Source: a virus
Length of the DNA: 53,360 bases
Strand: one strand, 5' to 3'
IMG/VR virus record: IMGVR_UViG_3300031963_000205
Span: 1-53,360 of that record
Shown: in pieces, positions 23,706-32,291 of the stretch
Position numbering within the stretch: the stretch's first letter is position 1
How the letters are laid out: each line of letters opens with the position of its first letter
The notes under the pieces: generated by a model
Databases searched by the model: none
What the model was told of the DNA's origin: nothing
Seen by the model: the letters and a program-made list of their open reading frames with translations, nothing else
Program-made: the position numbers and the translations under genes

Positions 23706-23775
23706 GTTGGTTGTTAACAGATTCATTAACAACCAGCAATGTTGGTTGTTAACAAATGTAAGTAAATTACTTACA
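23706..23775. promoter_or_regulatory. Repeat cluster in the promoter region of the 319-aa gene
   Basis: GTTGGTTGTTAACA occurs directly repeated at 23706-23719 and 23741-23754, with an inverted copy (TTAACAACC) between. GTAAGTAA/TTACTTAC forms a palindrome at 23759-23775. A terminator ends just upstream, so this gap must hold the promoter, and the repeats look like operator sites. Confidence 0.5.
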
Positions 23776-23823
23776 TATTATTATGGCTCATTATAGCCAA
23801 TAATTTGATACCCATCTAAAAGC

Positions 23824-23850
23824 AAAAGGGGCACTCAACGTGCCCCTTTT
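23824..23850 (-). terminator. Terminator after the 177-aa gene
   Basis: An 11-bp perfect stem AAAAGGGGCAC/GTGCCCCTTTT with a five-base loop, about 28 bp past the stop codon of the gene ending at 23878. It can act in both directions. Confidence 0.88.
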
Positions 23851-23877
23851 AAAATAACCTTTATAGTATCTAAACTA

Positions 23878-24411
23878 TTACAGGTGGCCAGATGGATTAA
23901 AGAACTGTCTCTTTGAGTCAGGCACTCCAGCATCCTTCAAGATTTTTACCAATTTTGTGTGAACCTGAGCAGGAACATTGGTTAAAAATTCTGCCTCCCA
24001 TATTTGACCGTTTTGATTTCTGCTTCTTGGCACCACACGACAGAAACAATAAACTCCACCAGCTTGTTTAATCAAAAGGGATTCCGACCCCCTATTTAAG
24101 CTAAAGAAACTGGTAGCAAATGTTGGATCAGTTTTTGTAACAAATTTAGCGATAGACTCAAGAGTAGAGAAATCAGATTCCACTGTTTTGTTTTCAGTAG
24201 ACGCCTCTTTAATTTTTGGGACATCCTCTTGAACCTTAACTTCTTCTTTTGTTTCTTCTGGTTGTAACGATGGCTCTTGCTGTGCCTCAACTACAACAGG
24301 GGTTTCTGAGCTTTCCTGTACAGTGTCAGTTGCGCTTGTATCTTCTGTAGAGGTAGACTCTACCGAGTCTACTTCTAATTCATCTTGTGGTTTGTTTTTC
24401 TTTTTAGCCAT
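23878..24411 (-). CDS. Hypothetical protein with acidic disordered N-terminus, 177 aa
   Basis: A 177-residue protein. After a short basic start (MAKKKNKPQDE), residues about 10-80 are a disordered acidic Ser/Thr/Glu/Val linker (STSTEDTSATDTVQESSETP). Residues 85-177 form a small globular domain (TLESIAKFVTKTDPTFATSF, LIKQAGGVYCFCRVVPRSRN, WEAEFLTNVPAQVHTKLVK) with mixed alpha and beta content and a Cys-x-Cys. No family recognised. Last gene of the replication-linked operon before a strong terminator. Confidence 0.68.
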   Translation of the reverse strand: MAKKKNKPQDELEVDSVESTSTEDTSATDTVQESSETPVVVEAQQEPSLQPEETKEEVKVQEDVPKIKEASTENKTVESDFSTLESIAKFVTKTDPTFATSFFSLNRGSESLLIKQAGGVYCFCRVVPRSRNQNGQIWEAEFLTNVPAQVHTKLVKILKDAGVPDSKRQFFNPSGHL

Positions 24412-24422
24412 ATTTTTATATA

Positions 24423-24794
24423 TTAATCTTCTTGCTCTTGTTGTGCAATATAATAATCGATGGATCTTCCTATTAAATCTTTTACGGATTTTAAAGATCT
24501 TTCCCTCCCCATTGGCTTTAGCCCAAGTTCAGTAATTTTAAAAACTTCTACGTCAAAAACAAATGAGTCTTTAGATTGTTGATTTTTGTATTTATCGATT
24601 ACTTCTAATCCACCGTAATCATCATCGTCTTCTTCATCGTCTTCTTCGTCAGTGGCTATTCCATTTATTCTAACTAGACAGGGATAAGCCCCAGAATGCA
24701 AAACATACTCTGTGTCATTCTCGTCTATGCACATTAAAAAATTGGGAATTTTTTCTGATTCCGAAAAGTTATTTAATAAGTTTACATCTTTCAT
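24423..24794 (-). CDS. Hypothetical acidic protein, 123 aa
   Basis: A 123-residue acidic protein eleven bases before the 177-residue gene. The N-terminal half reads as a small beta-rich unit (IPNFLMCIDENDTEYVLHSG, YPCLVRINGIATDEE). An acidic loop (EEDDEEDDDDYGG) and strands (SFVFDVEVFKITELGLKP) follow, then a basic helix. No motif is diagnostic. Its position after the resolvase-like gene suggests a role in DNA metabolism. Confidence 0.65.
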   Translation of the reverse strand: MKDVNLLNNFSESEKIPNFLMCIDENDTEYVLHSGAYPCLVRINGIATDEEDDEEDDDDYGGLEVIDKYKNQQSKDSFVFDVEVFKITELGLKPMGRERSLKSVKDLIGRSIDYYIAQQEQED

Positions 24795-24797
24795 AAA

Positions 24798-25286
24798 TTA
24801 AAAATTTTTTCTTCTCATGTATTCAGCTATTAAAAGTGAGTCTGCATCATTTTTGAATTTTTCGGATAGGTGGGGGAAAAGTCTCTTACCTACAGCCAAA
24901 GAAGCAGTTTTTGTTTCTGGTCCTTTAATATTTTCTGGTAACATAACTTTCTGCCATTCTTTAGAGTCTATAAATCTATATGGCAAGCATAAATCCTCCA
25001 TTAGACACTCCTGTGCTTCAAGAACTCTTAATCCTGATGCGGTGGCCTTAAATCTGCCAGGATTTACCATCGGCCTTTCTATACAAATAACAGGCATATA
25101 TCCATCTATCCAGGATAAGATTAATTCCTTGGACTTATTTCTATCGAGCCTATTTATGTATGAAACTTTTTTGGTGTAATTTAAGCACTTTTTTACAGGA
25201 GTTATTCTATAGTCTGCAAGTTTGTCCTCCCAGACAGCGCTTATATTTCCAATGCCGTTATCCCAACCTATCCATATTTTATTCAT
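24798..25286 (-). CDS. RuvC-like Holliday-junction resolvase (RNase H fold)
   Basis: A 162-residue protein with the acidic signature of RuvC-type nucleases. D9 lies in the first strand (WIGWDNGIGNISAV), E70 in VICIERPMVNPGR, and D147/D149 in FKNDADSLLIAEYMRR. The stretch ATASGLRVLEAQECLMEDL corresponds to the helix that follows the second strand in phage RuvC-like enzymes. Such enzymes cut branched DNA to clear recombination and replication intermediates before packaging. The gene lies beside the RecA-like recombinase. Confidence 0.85.
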   Translation of the reverse strand: MNKIWIGWDNGIGNISAVWEDKLADYRITPVKKCLNYTKKVSYINRLDRNKSKELILSWIDGYMPVICIERPMVNPGRFKATASGLRVLEAQECLMEDLCLPYRFIDSKEWQKVMLPENIKGPETKTASLAVGKRLFPHLSEKFKNDADSLLIAEYMRRKNF

Positions 25287-25687
25287 GAGTTAAAATTATC
25301 TAAAAAGTTCTTAAATGGAAATATTATCAATCCATCTCTACCTCCGTTAATACTGCTTGGAATTTTAATATGTGGCACAAACACGTTTTCGCTAAATTCA
25401 TCGCTTACGCATATGTATAAAGAGTCGTGTGTAGAGTTCATATGTACAAGGGCAATTTGAGATACACTAGAGATATGACTTACATATTTTTCTAACACCT
25501 CTTCGCTTCTATGTAAAAACAAATCTCTAAAAGAAGGATGATCAGGTGTCGATTTGCAGCTTTTATAAAAGATATCTGATATTTTATTTATTTCAAATGA
25601 TCTTTCGTCAGAGCAGTCAAATATGAATTTAAATCTTCCGTATAGTGTCTGATAATTTTCTATTACATACTCATTAGAGAATAGCAT
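25283..25687 (-). CDS. Hypothetical protein, about 134 aa
   Basis: I start this at the ATG at 25687, just after the RecA stop. The frame is open further upstream (ATGs at 25753 and 25924), but that part overlaps recA and is probably a shadow. The protein is soluble and mixed alpha/beta (NEYVIENYQTLYGRFKFIF, VSQIALVHMNSTHDSLYIC, GRDGLIIFPFKNFL). It overlaps the resolvase gene start by 4 bp. No family recognised. Confidence 0.62.
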   Translation of the reverse strand: MLFSNEYVIENYQTLYGRFKFIFDCSDERSFEINKISDIFYKSCKSTPDHPSFRDLFLHRSEEVLEKYVSHISSVSQIALVHMNSTHDSLYICVSDEFSENVFVPHIKIPSSINGGRDGLIIFPFKNFLDNFNS

Positions 25688-25712
25688 CGAGTTTAACTCA
25701 AGGAAGGCATCT

Positions 25713-27083
25713 TCACTGCTCGACAAGAGCTTCGATGGGATCCCCAGCTTCATCTTGGATGAAATCATTGTCGCTGCCTTTTTCCTCAATTTCATCATTT
25801 TGTTGCTTCCCGTCATCTGATCCGATTGGTGAAGATACTGATGATGGGGAGAGTTCAGTGCTAAGTCTTGATTCATTTGTTGCCTTTTTAAATGCTTTGT
25901 GTTTATTTTGCAGTGCAGCCTCATAGTTAAAAGTGGCTACCGTGTCTTCGGTTGGCACCCCTAGCTCTTCTTGGCATCTCTTATAGTATTCTTCGCTATG
26001 AGCTAGTTCGTAAATATCTTCAGCTTTCATTGCCTCAGTTTTATCTATATTTAGCTCTTCGCTGAAAAATGTGCCACCTTTAGCAGCCTGCAATCCAAGT
26101 ATTCCGCCTTTCTTGACTGGTTCGTTTGGGTCGGCTCCTTCAGGAAGAGCAGGCACTGCAGCAGCCAAAAGATTTGTAGTGGATTCAATAAAATCAAAAG
26201 ATTCTCCCCATTTTACATTAAAGTAAAAAATTCTACCTGGCTGTGCTAATTTATTCTTCTTGAAAACACCTTTAACTTTAAAACCGGAGGTGGCTCCGTC
26301 TTCTTTTGTTGCGGCGTTTCTTTTTAAAATAAGCCAATATGTTGCCGCGAAGGGAATAGCTTTTCCTCCTGAACCGATCATCTTATCAATGTCGGGGATT
26401 AATCCACCCCCAAAGGCTGTTTGAATTAACTCTCTGCCCTGATTTAAAACTATCCATAAAGTATTTGTTTCTTTTAATTTACATTTAATTAAATTTGTGG
26501 CGTCTTTAATTATCTTTGCCGAACCACCTACCCTTGCTTGAATAAAGTTGTCTTCATCATTTTGCGTTCTTGCTTCTGAGGAACCAGCAATACTATCAAA
26601 AATTAAAACTTTAGGTATTACTCCTTGTGGATCTATGCGAAGAAATAGATTCAATTGGTCAATAGTCATCTTAAGGCCATCTTCAATAGTGTCTGCGTGG
26701 AAAATCCTGAATCTCGCTGGATCACTAAGATAGTTTTTCATGTGCCTTGTGGAAGAAGCCATTTCGGTCTCGATCATGGCAGCTATCCCCCCAGACTTCA
26801 TGCAAATATTGGCAACCCATAATGCAAAACTAGTTTTACTAGATCCCTCAGATCCCATTACTTGCATGACCCTGCCCAAAGCAAATCCCTTTCTTCCAAG
26901 GCTCCATTGTAGTCCTAGATCTGGAACCTCTAAATACTTTAGGTTTGCGTCCTCCTCTAAGGCAGAGCTAACCCTGTCTAGGCCGTATTTCTCTTCAATT
27001 GAACTAGCAGATTCCATAAAATATTGATCAATGGGGTTGATTAATGCTAATTCGTCTGTTTTTATTTTCTTTGGTCTTGGCAT
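25713..27083 (-). CDS. RecA/UvsX-like recombinase
   Basis: A 456-residue RecA-superfamily recombinase that would pair homologous DNA strands in replication-linked recombination. The P-loop G77-S-E-G-S-S-K-T84 follows RVMQVM; E105/E107 in MIETEMASS are at the catalytic glutamate; and the Walker B strand VLIFDS ends at D163. LNQGRELIQTAFGGG resembles the DNA-binding L1/L2 region. The last 65 residues are an acidic, disordered tail (EEKGSDNDFIQDEAGD). About 50 residues precede the core. It is longer than host RecA (about 350), mainly because of the tail. It follows the candidate ssDNA-binding protein gene. Confidence 0.93.
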   Translation of the reverse strand: MPRPKKIKTDELALINPIDQYFMESASSIEEKYGLDRVSSALEEDANLKYLEVPDLGLQWSLGRKGFALGRVMQVMGSEGSSKTSFALWVANICMKSGGIAAMIETEMASSTRHMKNYLSDPARFRIFHADTIEDGLKMTIDQLNLFLRIDPQGVIPKVLIFDSIAGSSEARTQNDEDNFIQARVGGSAKIIKDATNLIKCKLKETNTLWIVLNQGRELIQTAFGGGLIPDIDKMIGSGGKAIPFAATYWLILKRNAATKEDGATSGFKVKGVFKKNKLAQPGRIFYFNVKWGESFDFIESTTNLLAAAVPALPEGADPNEPVKKGGILGLQAAKGGTFFSEELNIDKTEAMKAEDIYELAHSEEYYKRCQEELGVPTEDTVATFNYEAALQNKHKAFKKATNESRLSTELSPSSVSSPIGSDDGKQQNDEIEEKGSDNDFIQDEAGDPIEALVEQ

Positions 27084-27125
27084 ATTTAAATTATTGATTG
27101 TGTTATTATTATGTAAAAGTTAAAG

Positions 27126-27159
27126 AAAATACGCCATAGTGGGGGCTATGGCGTATTTT
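27126..27159 (-). terminator. Terminator after the candidate ssDNA-binding protein gene
   Basis: A 14-bp perfect stem AAAATACGCCATAG/CTATGGCGTATTTT with a six-base loop, placed 10 bp after the stop codon. It would limit read-through into recA. Confidence 0.9.
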
Positions 27160-27168
27160 GATTATAAA

Positions 27169-28419
27169 TTAATCCATTAGATCTCTAATGCTTACTTTTT
27201 TGGACTCTGAAGCCGAAGAAGTTTTGGATACCTTTCTTGTGGGCACTGATATTTCTTTGTCTTCTGACATATCTATATCTTCATCTTCGTCTTCGTCAAC
27301 TACTATATTTTTTGATTTTTTGGAAGGAGCTGGAAGATCATCCTCTTCTGGGGCGAAACTTCTTGTATTCTCGTTTCCAATTTCCTCTTCATCTTCGATA
27401 GATTTTGATGATGATTTTGACTCAACTTTATTGTTCTTTTTACTAGAAGCAACAAAAGACTCTTCAATTGTGTCATTATCCTCGTCTTGATCCTCTACTG
27501 TTACTCTGACCGCTTTTGCGCTAGTAATAAGTCTATCAATGTTTGGAACCCTAGATGCATAAGCTCTCTTTAGAAGCTTGGGCACATCAGAGAAATAATA
27601 AACCATTCTGTCTATCATTTCTGATTCAGTGATTTCATATAAAACATTGTCTAGGTCATACCTACTTTCAAGGGTAGTCCTTGAGATTTTGACTGGATCT
27701 TCATCGTCAATAGGCACCATATTGTATATGGCTATACCCCCAGCGGGGTTCGGTGTCAGTTTAAGACTACATGGAATCAGAGCTTTGGGGTCTGTTATAT
27801 CCCCCCAATAATAACTATCAGCAGACCCAGAATCTGCTTTTCTATTTTTTCTGTTTAGCTCCGATAATAGTCCCCATTGCTGACCTCCATCTTTTGCTGA
27901 GCCAGAGCGCCTAAATGCTGTGTTTGGTATTTGCAATAGAATCGATTTTTCAGAATCTTGATCACGATCATAAAGAATGATTGAATTTACAATATATCCA
28001 GACCATTTAGTGCTAAGCCTAACATCTGGGTTTTTATACGCATTCGGCATTCTTTTTCCGTCAGCGCCAAATCCAGCGAGCTCACAATATTCTGGATCTG
28101 CTTTTGCAACTCTAATGAACTCATCAATTGGGTCGTAAGCGGTATGATCGAACGATGTAGGACTGATGATATTTTGATCTCTGTTCACAAATGGATGAAA
28201 CTTTAATCCAACCGCCCATTTTGTAAACATTTGAGGATCATCTTCCTGCCTGTATGAAAGATAACTAGCTTTGTCATTTATATCTGCAATTGCAGGTAAA
28301 ATACATGCAGTTATATTTTTATCTTTTTTGGTGTATTGAACTCTTACTCCCTCTCTGTAGACTAAGTGTTTTGATGTTTTTGTTTCGCCTTGTATTGTTT
28401 CGTTTATTCCTAGTGCCAT
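27169..28419 (-). CDS. Candidate phage single-stranded DNA-binding protein (gp32-like role)
   Basis: A 416-residue protein located between DNA polymerase and recA. The N-terminal 300 residues are a globular core containing AYDPIDEFIRVAKADPEYCE and WSGYIVNSIILYDRDQDSEK. The last 110 residues are a long Ser/Lys/Asp/Glu tail (EDEDEDIDMSEDKE) ending in RKVS...IRDLMD. A globular core with an acidic tail, next to a recombinase, polymerase, primase and helicase, is the arrangement of T4 gp32-like proteins, whose tail binds replication partners. No OB-fold or zinc motif can be confirmed by eye, so the call rests on context and tail. Confidence 0.5.
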   Translation of the reverse strand: MALGINETIQGETKTSKHLVYREGVRVQYTKKDKNITACILPAIADINDKASYLSYRQEDDPQMFTKWAVGLKFHPFVNRDQNIISPTSFDHTAYDPIDEFIRVAKADPEYCELAGFGADGKRMPNAYKNPDVRLSTKWSGYIVNSIILYDRDQDSEKSILLQIPNTAFRRSGSAKDGGQQWGLLSELNRKNRKADSGSADSYYWGDITDPKALIPCSLKLTPNPAGGIAIYNMVPIDDEDPVKISRTTLESRYDLDNVLYEITESEMIDRMVYYFSDVPKLLKRAYASRVPNIDRLITSAKAVRVTVEDQDEDNDTIEESFVASSKKNNKVESKSSSKSIEDEEEIGNENTRSFAPEEDDLPAPSKKSKNIVVDEDEDEDIDMSEDKEISVPTRKVSKTSSASESKKVSIRDLMD

Positions 28420-28453
28420 ATTTTTGTTGTGTTTGTTGTTTGTTTTTATCTAA

Positions 28454-28630
28454 TTATTCCTCTACACAGCCGAGATATTTCTGTAGATCATCGCGAAGAT
28501 CAATAAGTTCATCGTCTGATATATCAAGTTGTTCAGCTATGTAGTCGAATATATCTGCATCGGCTAACGCTAATCGCGCAGCCTCTAAATATATAATGAT
28601 ATTTTCTTCTATATTTTGGGGCAATTTCAT
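28454..28630 (-). CDS. Small acidic protein, 58 aa
   Basis: A 58-residue reading frame (MKLPQNIEENIIIYLEAARL to ...CVEE) between the polymerase and the ssDNA-binding candidate. It starts 20 bp after the polymerase stop. It is rich in Asp/Glu and Leu/Ile and predicts as two or three helices (DIFDYIAEQLDISDDELIDL). The spacing and composition look genuine. It may bind a replication protein; function unknown. Confidence 0.68.
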   Translation of the reverse strand: MKLPQNIEENIIIYLEAARLALADADIFDYIAEQLDISDDELIDLRDDLQKYLGCVEE

Positions 28631-28650
28631 TAATTTATTTATTTTTTGTC

Positions 28651-31410
28651 TTAGTTTATTTCGTCTATGTTGTATACTCTTACTGAATCGGCTATAATTG
28701 ATTTTCTGTCGTTATATACATTAATTTTACCTGTTACCAATATTACTTTGTCGATATTGATATTGTCTTTTACCTGTTCATACATCTCGGGAAAGCATGT
28801 AATGCTAACCTGAAACTCTTTGTTCCCAATGTCAATGAAACACATGTCCTGACCTTTTTTAGTCTTTATTTTTTTGACTGCCAGGATTATTCCAGCTGTT
28901 TTTACTGTATATCCTTCGTGTGTTAGCATTACCTCTGGTATGTCTATGCATGAGTTCATTCCTTTGCTAATGAAATAATCAACAACGTCGGGACTCCCTA
29001 TGCATAAGCTCTTGCTCTCTAAAATATCAATTTCGCCTTTAGATAGCACCTTACTAGTTTTCTCTCCCCTGAGAATGTTATACTCATGGATTAAGTTATT
29101 TCTTGTCTCAACCTTATCTTTCGATTTTACAGTGGCCAATTTATCTAAAGCACCAGCAAAGATCAATGCGTTAACAACTCTCTTATTTACTACTTTTTTG
29201 TCAACTCTGTCAAAAAAGTCTTTGAGGCTAGAATACGGGGCTTTCTCAAAAACTTCTTGGGAGGCATTTTTTACCCCCTTCACCATAGTCAATGGATACA
29301 CTATTTTTTTATCTGAATCATCTATGATGTAGAAATCTACCTGGCTGATGTTTACATCGGGTAACTTTACTATTTCAGAAAAGTATTTAGCGTTTTGAGC
29401 TAGGTCTTCGTGATTTGAGTTTTGAAGAATAGCCGTCCACCACTCTAGCGGGTAATGAGACTTTAGCCACATACAAACATATGCCATATACGAATAAGCA
29501 ACGCTATGGCTTAAGTTGAACGCGTAATTACTACTAGACCTACATAAACTGACAAAAGCGGATATTTGCGTGGCATCCCACCCTCTATCTTGGAGCCTCT
29601 TCCTAATGTCTGGAAGAATCTCGTTCATTTTATCGAGTTTTTTCTTTCCTATTATCTCTCTAATCTCGTCGGCTTGCTCTGGGGAGTACTGACAAGATTT
29701 TTGAAACATCGCAGATATTTGCTCTTGGAACAAAACAATGCCATGTGTATTAGAAAGTATATCTTTTAGGTCTTCGTGTAGATAAGAGACTTCTTTTTTA
29801 CCCTGCCTTCTCTTTACCCATAGATCTATAAGTGTTGTTGTTTCGTCTTCTTGTTCGTCATACATCAACGCATACATTGTGCCTGGTCTGCAAGCAGCCG
29901 TAATTGCGGCTAAATCAATTATACTGCTAGGCTTTATCTGTCTGCACACCTTGGTTGGTACGGGACCATTAAATTGGAATACCGTTTCTGTTTTACCTTT
30001 GCAGAATTCTTTAAACACAATTGGTTCTTCTGGAACGTTGTATATATCGATTTCTCTGTTGTGTCTTTCTTTAATCAGTCGTATGCAGTTACCGATGTCT
30101 TTAAGTGTATTTAATCCAAGTAGATCAAATTTAATCAACCCCATCGATTCCACAGCCTCCATTGTAAACTGCGTGCATTCTTCCTCTCCAATTCTACATA
30201 CTGGTACAATTTCATTAATCGGTACGTCAGATAGGCAATAAGCACTAGCGTGACGACCAAGTGATTTTGGAATACCAATAATCTGTTCCACCAAGGATTG
30301 AACGGAGGGATGCTCATCAAAGAAGTTATATAGAGATTTATTTATTTCTAATTCTCCAGCGTGGTGACCTTCTTCGTCATCCCATCCATGCAGCCATTTT
30401 AAGAGATCGCTAAATCCTTGTGGAACATTGTTTATGGTCTTGCAAACCTTGTCCACCATCAATTTATTGGCCTCATTAAATTTGGTGTCTAGTATCACCC
30501 TGCTTACGTCTCTAATTGCGCTCTTTACTTTATTTGTACCGGTAGTGCAAATTCTTACAAATTTATCTCCATACTTGGATTTTAGTGCCTCAGCTATTTT
30601 ATCTGGTTCACTAAAGTCTATGTCTATGTCGGGAAGCTTTCCTCTGTTTATTCGACCAGAAGACAAGAATCTCTCAAACGATAAGTTATATTTAACTGGG
30701 TCGATGTGAGTAATTTTAAGTAAGTAAGCCAAAAGGCATCCACCAGCGCTGCCTCTTCCAGCACCAATCCATATTCCTAGTTGTCTAGCCTGTTCACAGA
30801 TTTCATAGAGAGATAGAAAATACGGAAGTAGATTTATCTTTCCATTATTAGAAATAACTTGGATCTCTTTGTCCAATCTATTTCTATATTCTTCCGTATT
30901 TTTCATTCTTCCATTGCTATCTATCAAGCAATAAATTAAATTTTTTAATTTATCTTCATAGGAGGTAGAAATTTCTATCACCTCTCTTGGGAAAGAAACT
31001 TCTGGTAAGTGATATTTCTTCTCTAGGGATATTTGTTCGCACAAACCAGCAAGATTGTGGTTGCTTTCTACTCCTTCCTGGAAGTGGCTTGAAAAGCTTG
31101 TTCCATGAAGTGATAGCCACTTTTCCCATGCCTGGTTTGAACTCATTTGATAGTACTTAGTGCTAAACCTAAGTCCACTATCTTCATCTCTGCCATTTTG
31201 CAATAAAAGATCTTGCACCATTTTTTGATCTTTGTTCACAAAGTGTGCGTCAAGAGTTAACAATATTGGAATATTGTGAGCTCTTGCTATTTTCATAATT
31301 AATTCATTGCCTGATTTCTGGAAGTCGCCAGTCGGTGCAGTCTCTGTGCATTCTTTTCTCAGAAATATCGGAGAACTTGTGTTTCTCCACGTAGATTGTT
31401 TTACTCTCAT
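28651..31410 (-). CDS. dnaE: DNA polymerase III alpha-like subunit, polymerase part
   Basis: A 919-residue C-family DNA polymerase lacking the N-terminal PHP domain, which is encoded by the gene just upstream. Residues 21-60 (TETAPTGDFQKSGNELIMKI, LLTLDAHF) resume the end of the PHP region. Then come the palm motifs GAGRGSAGGCLLAYL at 216-230 and PDIDIDF at 260-266 with catalytic D263 and D265, followed by the fingers and the (HhH)2-like region. A C-terminal OB-fold (AGIILAVKKIKTKKGQDMCF, VILVTGKINVYNDRKSII) ends the protein. It would replicate the phage genome together with the separately encoded PHP fragment. Confidence 0.93.
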   Translation of the reverse strand: MRVKQSTWRNTSSPIFLRKECTETAPTGDFQKSGNELIMKIARAHNIPILLTLDAHFVNKDQKMVQDLLLQNGRDEDSGLRFSTKYYQMSSNQAWEKWLSLHGTSFSSHFQEGVESNHNLAGLCEQISLEKKYHLPEVSFPREVIEISTSYEDKLKNLIYCLIDSNGRMKNTEEYRNRLDKEIQVISNNGKINLLPYFLSLYEICEQARQLGIWIGAGRGSAGGCLLAYLLKITHIDPVKYNLSFERFLSSGRINRGKLPDIDIDFSEPDKIAEALKSKYGDKFVRICTTGTNKVKSAIRDVSRVILDTKFNEANKLMVDKVCKTINNVPQGFSDLLKWLHGWDDEEGHHAGELEINKSLYNFFDEHPSVQSLVEQIIGIPKSLGRHASAYCLSDVPINEIVPVCRIGEEECTQFTMEAVESMGLIKFDLLGLNTLKDIGNCIRLIKERHNREIDIYNVPEEPIVFKEFCKGKTETVFQFNGPVPTKVCRQIKPSSIIDLAAITAACRPGTMYALMYDEQEDETTTLIDLWVKRRQGKKEVSYLHEDLKDILSNTHGIVLFQEQISAMFQKSCQYSPEQADEIREIIGKKKLDKMNEILPDIRKRLQDRGWDATQISAFVSLCRSSSNYAFNLSHSVAYSYMAYVCMWLKSHYPLEWWTAILQNSNHEDLAQNAKYFSEIVKLPDVNISQVDFYIIDDSDKKIVYPLTMVKGVKNASQEVFEKAPYSSLKDFFDRVDKKVVNKRVVNALIFAGALDKLATVKSKDKVETRNNLIHEYNILRGEKTSKVLSKGEIDILESKSLCIGSPDVVDYFISKGMNSCIDIPEVMLTHEGYTVKTAGIILAVKKIKTKKGQDMCFIDIGNKEFQVSITCFPEMYEQVKDNINIDKVILVTGKINVYNDRKSIIADSVRVYNIDEIN

Positions 31411-31435
31411 ATTTATATAAATTCTATATCAATGC

Positions 31436-32287
31436 TTAATCTATTACTATTTTTCTTGGCATTATCTTTTGACAGCCTTGATCATCTTCTGAGTCAATAG
31501 ATTCATCTTCGATAGTTATTATCCTATCTGAAAGCGGCATATCTTGAGGTCTGTTTGTAATTGCTGAATAGATTTGAGACACTTTTTTTTCAAACGCCTC
31601 TTTTACAGTTATGGAACCAATCTCAGTTTCGATTATATCTGATCCAGAGAATGTATAGGTTATGCCATTTTCGTTGTCAACTTGGTAAATGTTTTTAGTT
31701 GTCCAATCTCTATCTACAGAGTGCGGCATAACTTCTGCAAACAATTTATCTCCAAATATGTCCATCAGTCTACACGCATTATAAGTGGCCATATCTTTTT
31801 CCATTCTTAGGAATGGTTTAACTATTGGCCCCTCGATGCATCCAGTTCCACATATAATACCATCTCTATATGACTCAAGGTCTTCCCATATTGCCCTTGG
31901 CTTTGGTTGACCAAATTTTTTTACAACTCTTCCGTGCCCCCATGAGCAATTAGAAATTGATAATAAATTATCATATCCAGTTTTATTTGCTGCCCACAGG
32001 GTCAAATGAAAATAATCAAATTTCTTTAAGTTTTGGTTATATATATATTCTGAATGTGGAGCTAGATAAATCTCAATTCCTGGAATACCCTTAATTCCAG
32101 ATTCTTTAGTTTTTGTTATTAGATCGTATAGACCTAGTACATATCCATGGTCAGTGCAACTACATGCATCAATATTGTTTTGTTTGCAGTATTTTATGTA
32201 CTGATCTATGTCAGACACCCCATCCATAAGACTGTATGTCGTATGTGTATGGAGTGGCAGTATATTTAATTTCGTTGGATTATTCAT
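31436..32287 (-). CDS. dnaE: DNA polymerase III alpha-like subunit, PHP-domain part
   Basis: The N-terminal half of the same polymerase, 283 residues from the ATG at 32287 (MNNPTKLNILPLHTHTTYSL). An upstream in-frame extension reads into structured non-coding DNA and is rejected. The PHP motifs are intact: H13-x-H15 (LHTHTTYS), CTDHGYVLG and PGIEIYLAP, then FAEVMPHSVDRDW. The last 90 residues (NGITYTFSGSDIIETEIGSI, then VKEAFEKK) do not match DnaE and end in a stop codon. The partner gene starts 25 bp further on. The tail has a faint resemblance to Hint/intein strands, but without a catalytic cysteine. Confidence 0.85.
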   Translation of the reverse strand: MNNPTKLNILPLHTHTTYSLMDGVSDIDQYIKYCKQNNIDACSCTDHGYVLGLYDLITKTKESGIKGIPGIEIYLAPHSEYIYNQNLKKFDYFHLTLWAANKTGYDNLLSISNCSWGHGRVVKKFGQPKPRAIWEDLESYRDGIICGTGCIEGPIVKPFLRMEKDMATYNACRLMDIFGDKLFAEVMPHSVDRDWTTKNIYQVDNENGITYTFSGSDIIETEIGSITVKEAFEKKVSQIYSAITNRPQDMPLSDRIITIEDESIDSEDDQGCQKIMPRKIVID

Positions 32288-32291
32288 TTTA

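Noticed and set aside
31320-31700. An active split intein at the DnaE junction
   Set aside because: There is no Cys/Ser at a credible N-intein start, no His-Asn before the C-terminal part, and no TxxH block. I keep only a weak Hint-like resemblance as a question.
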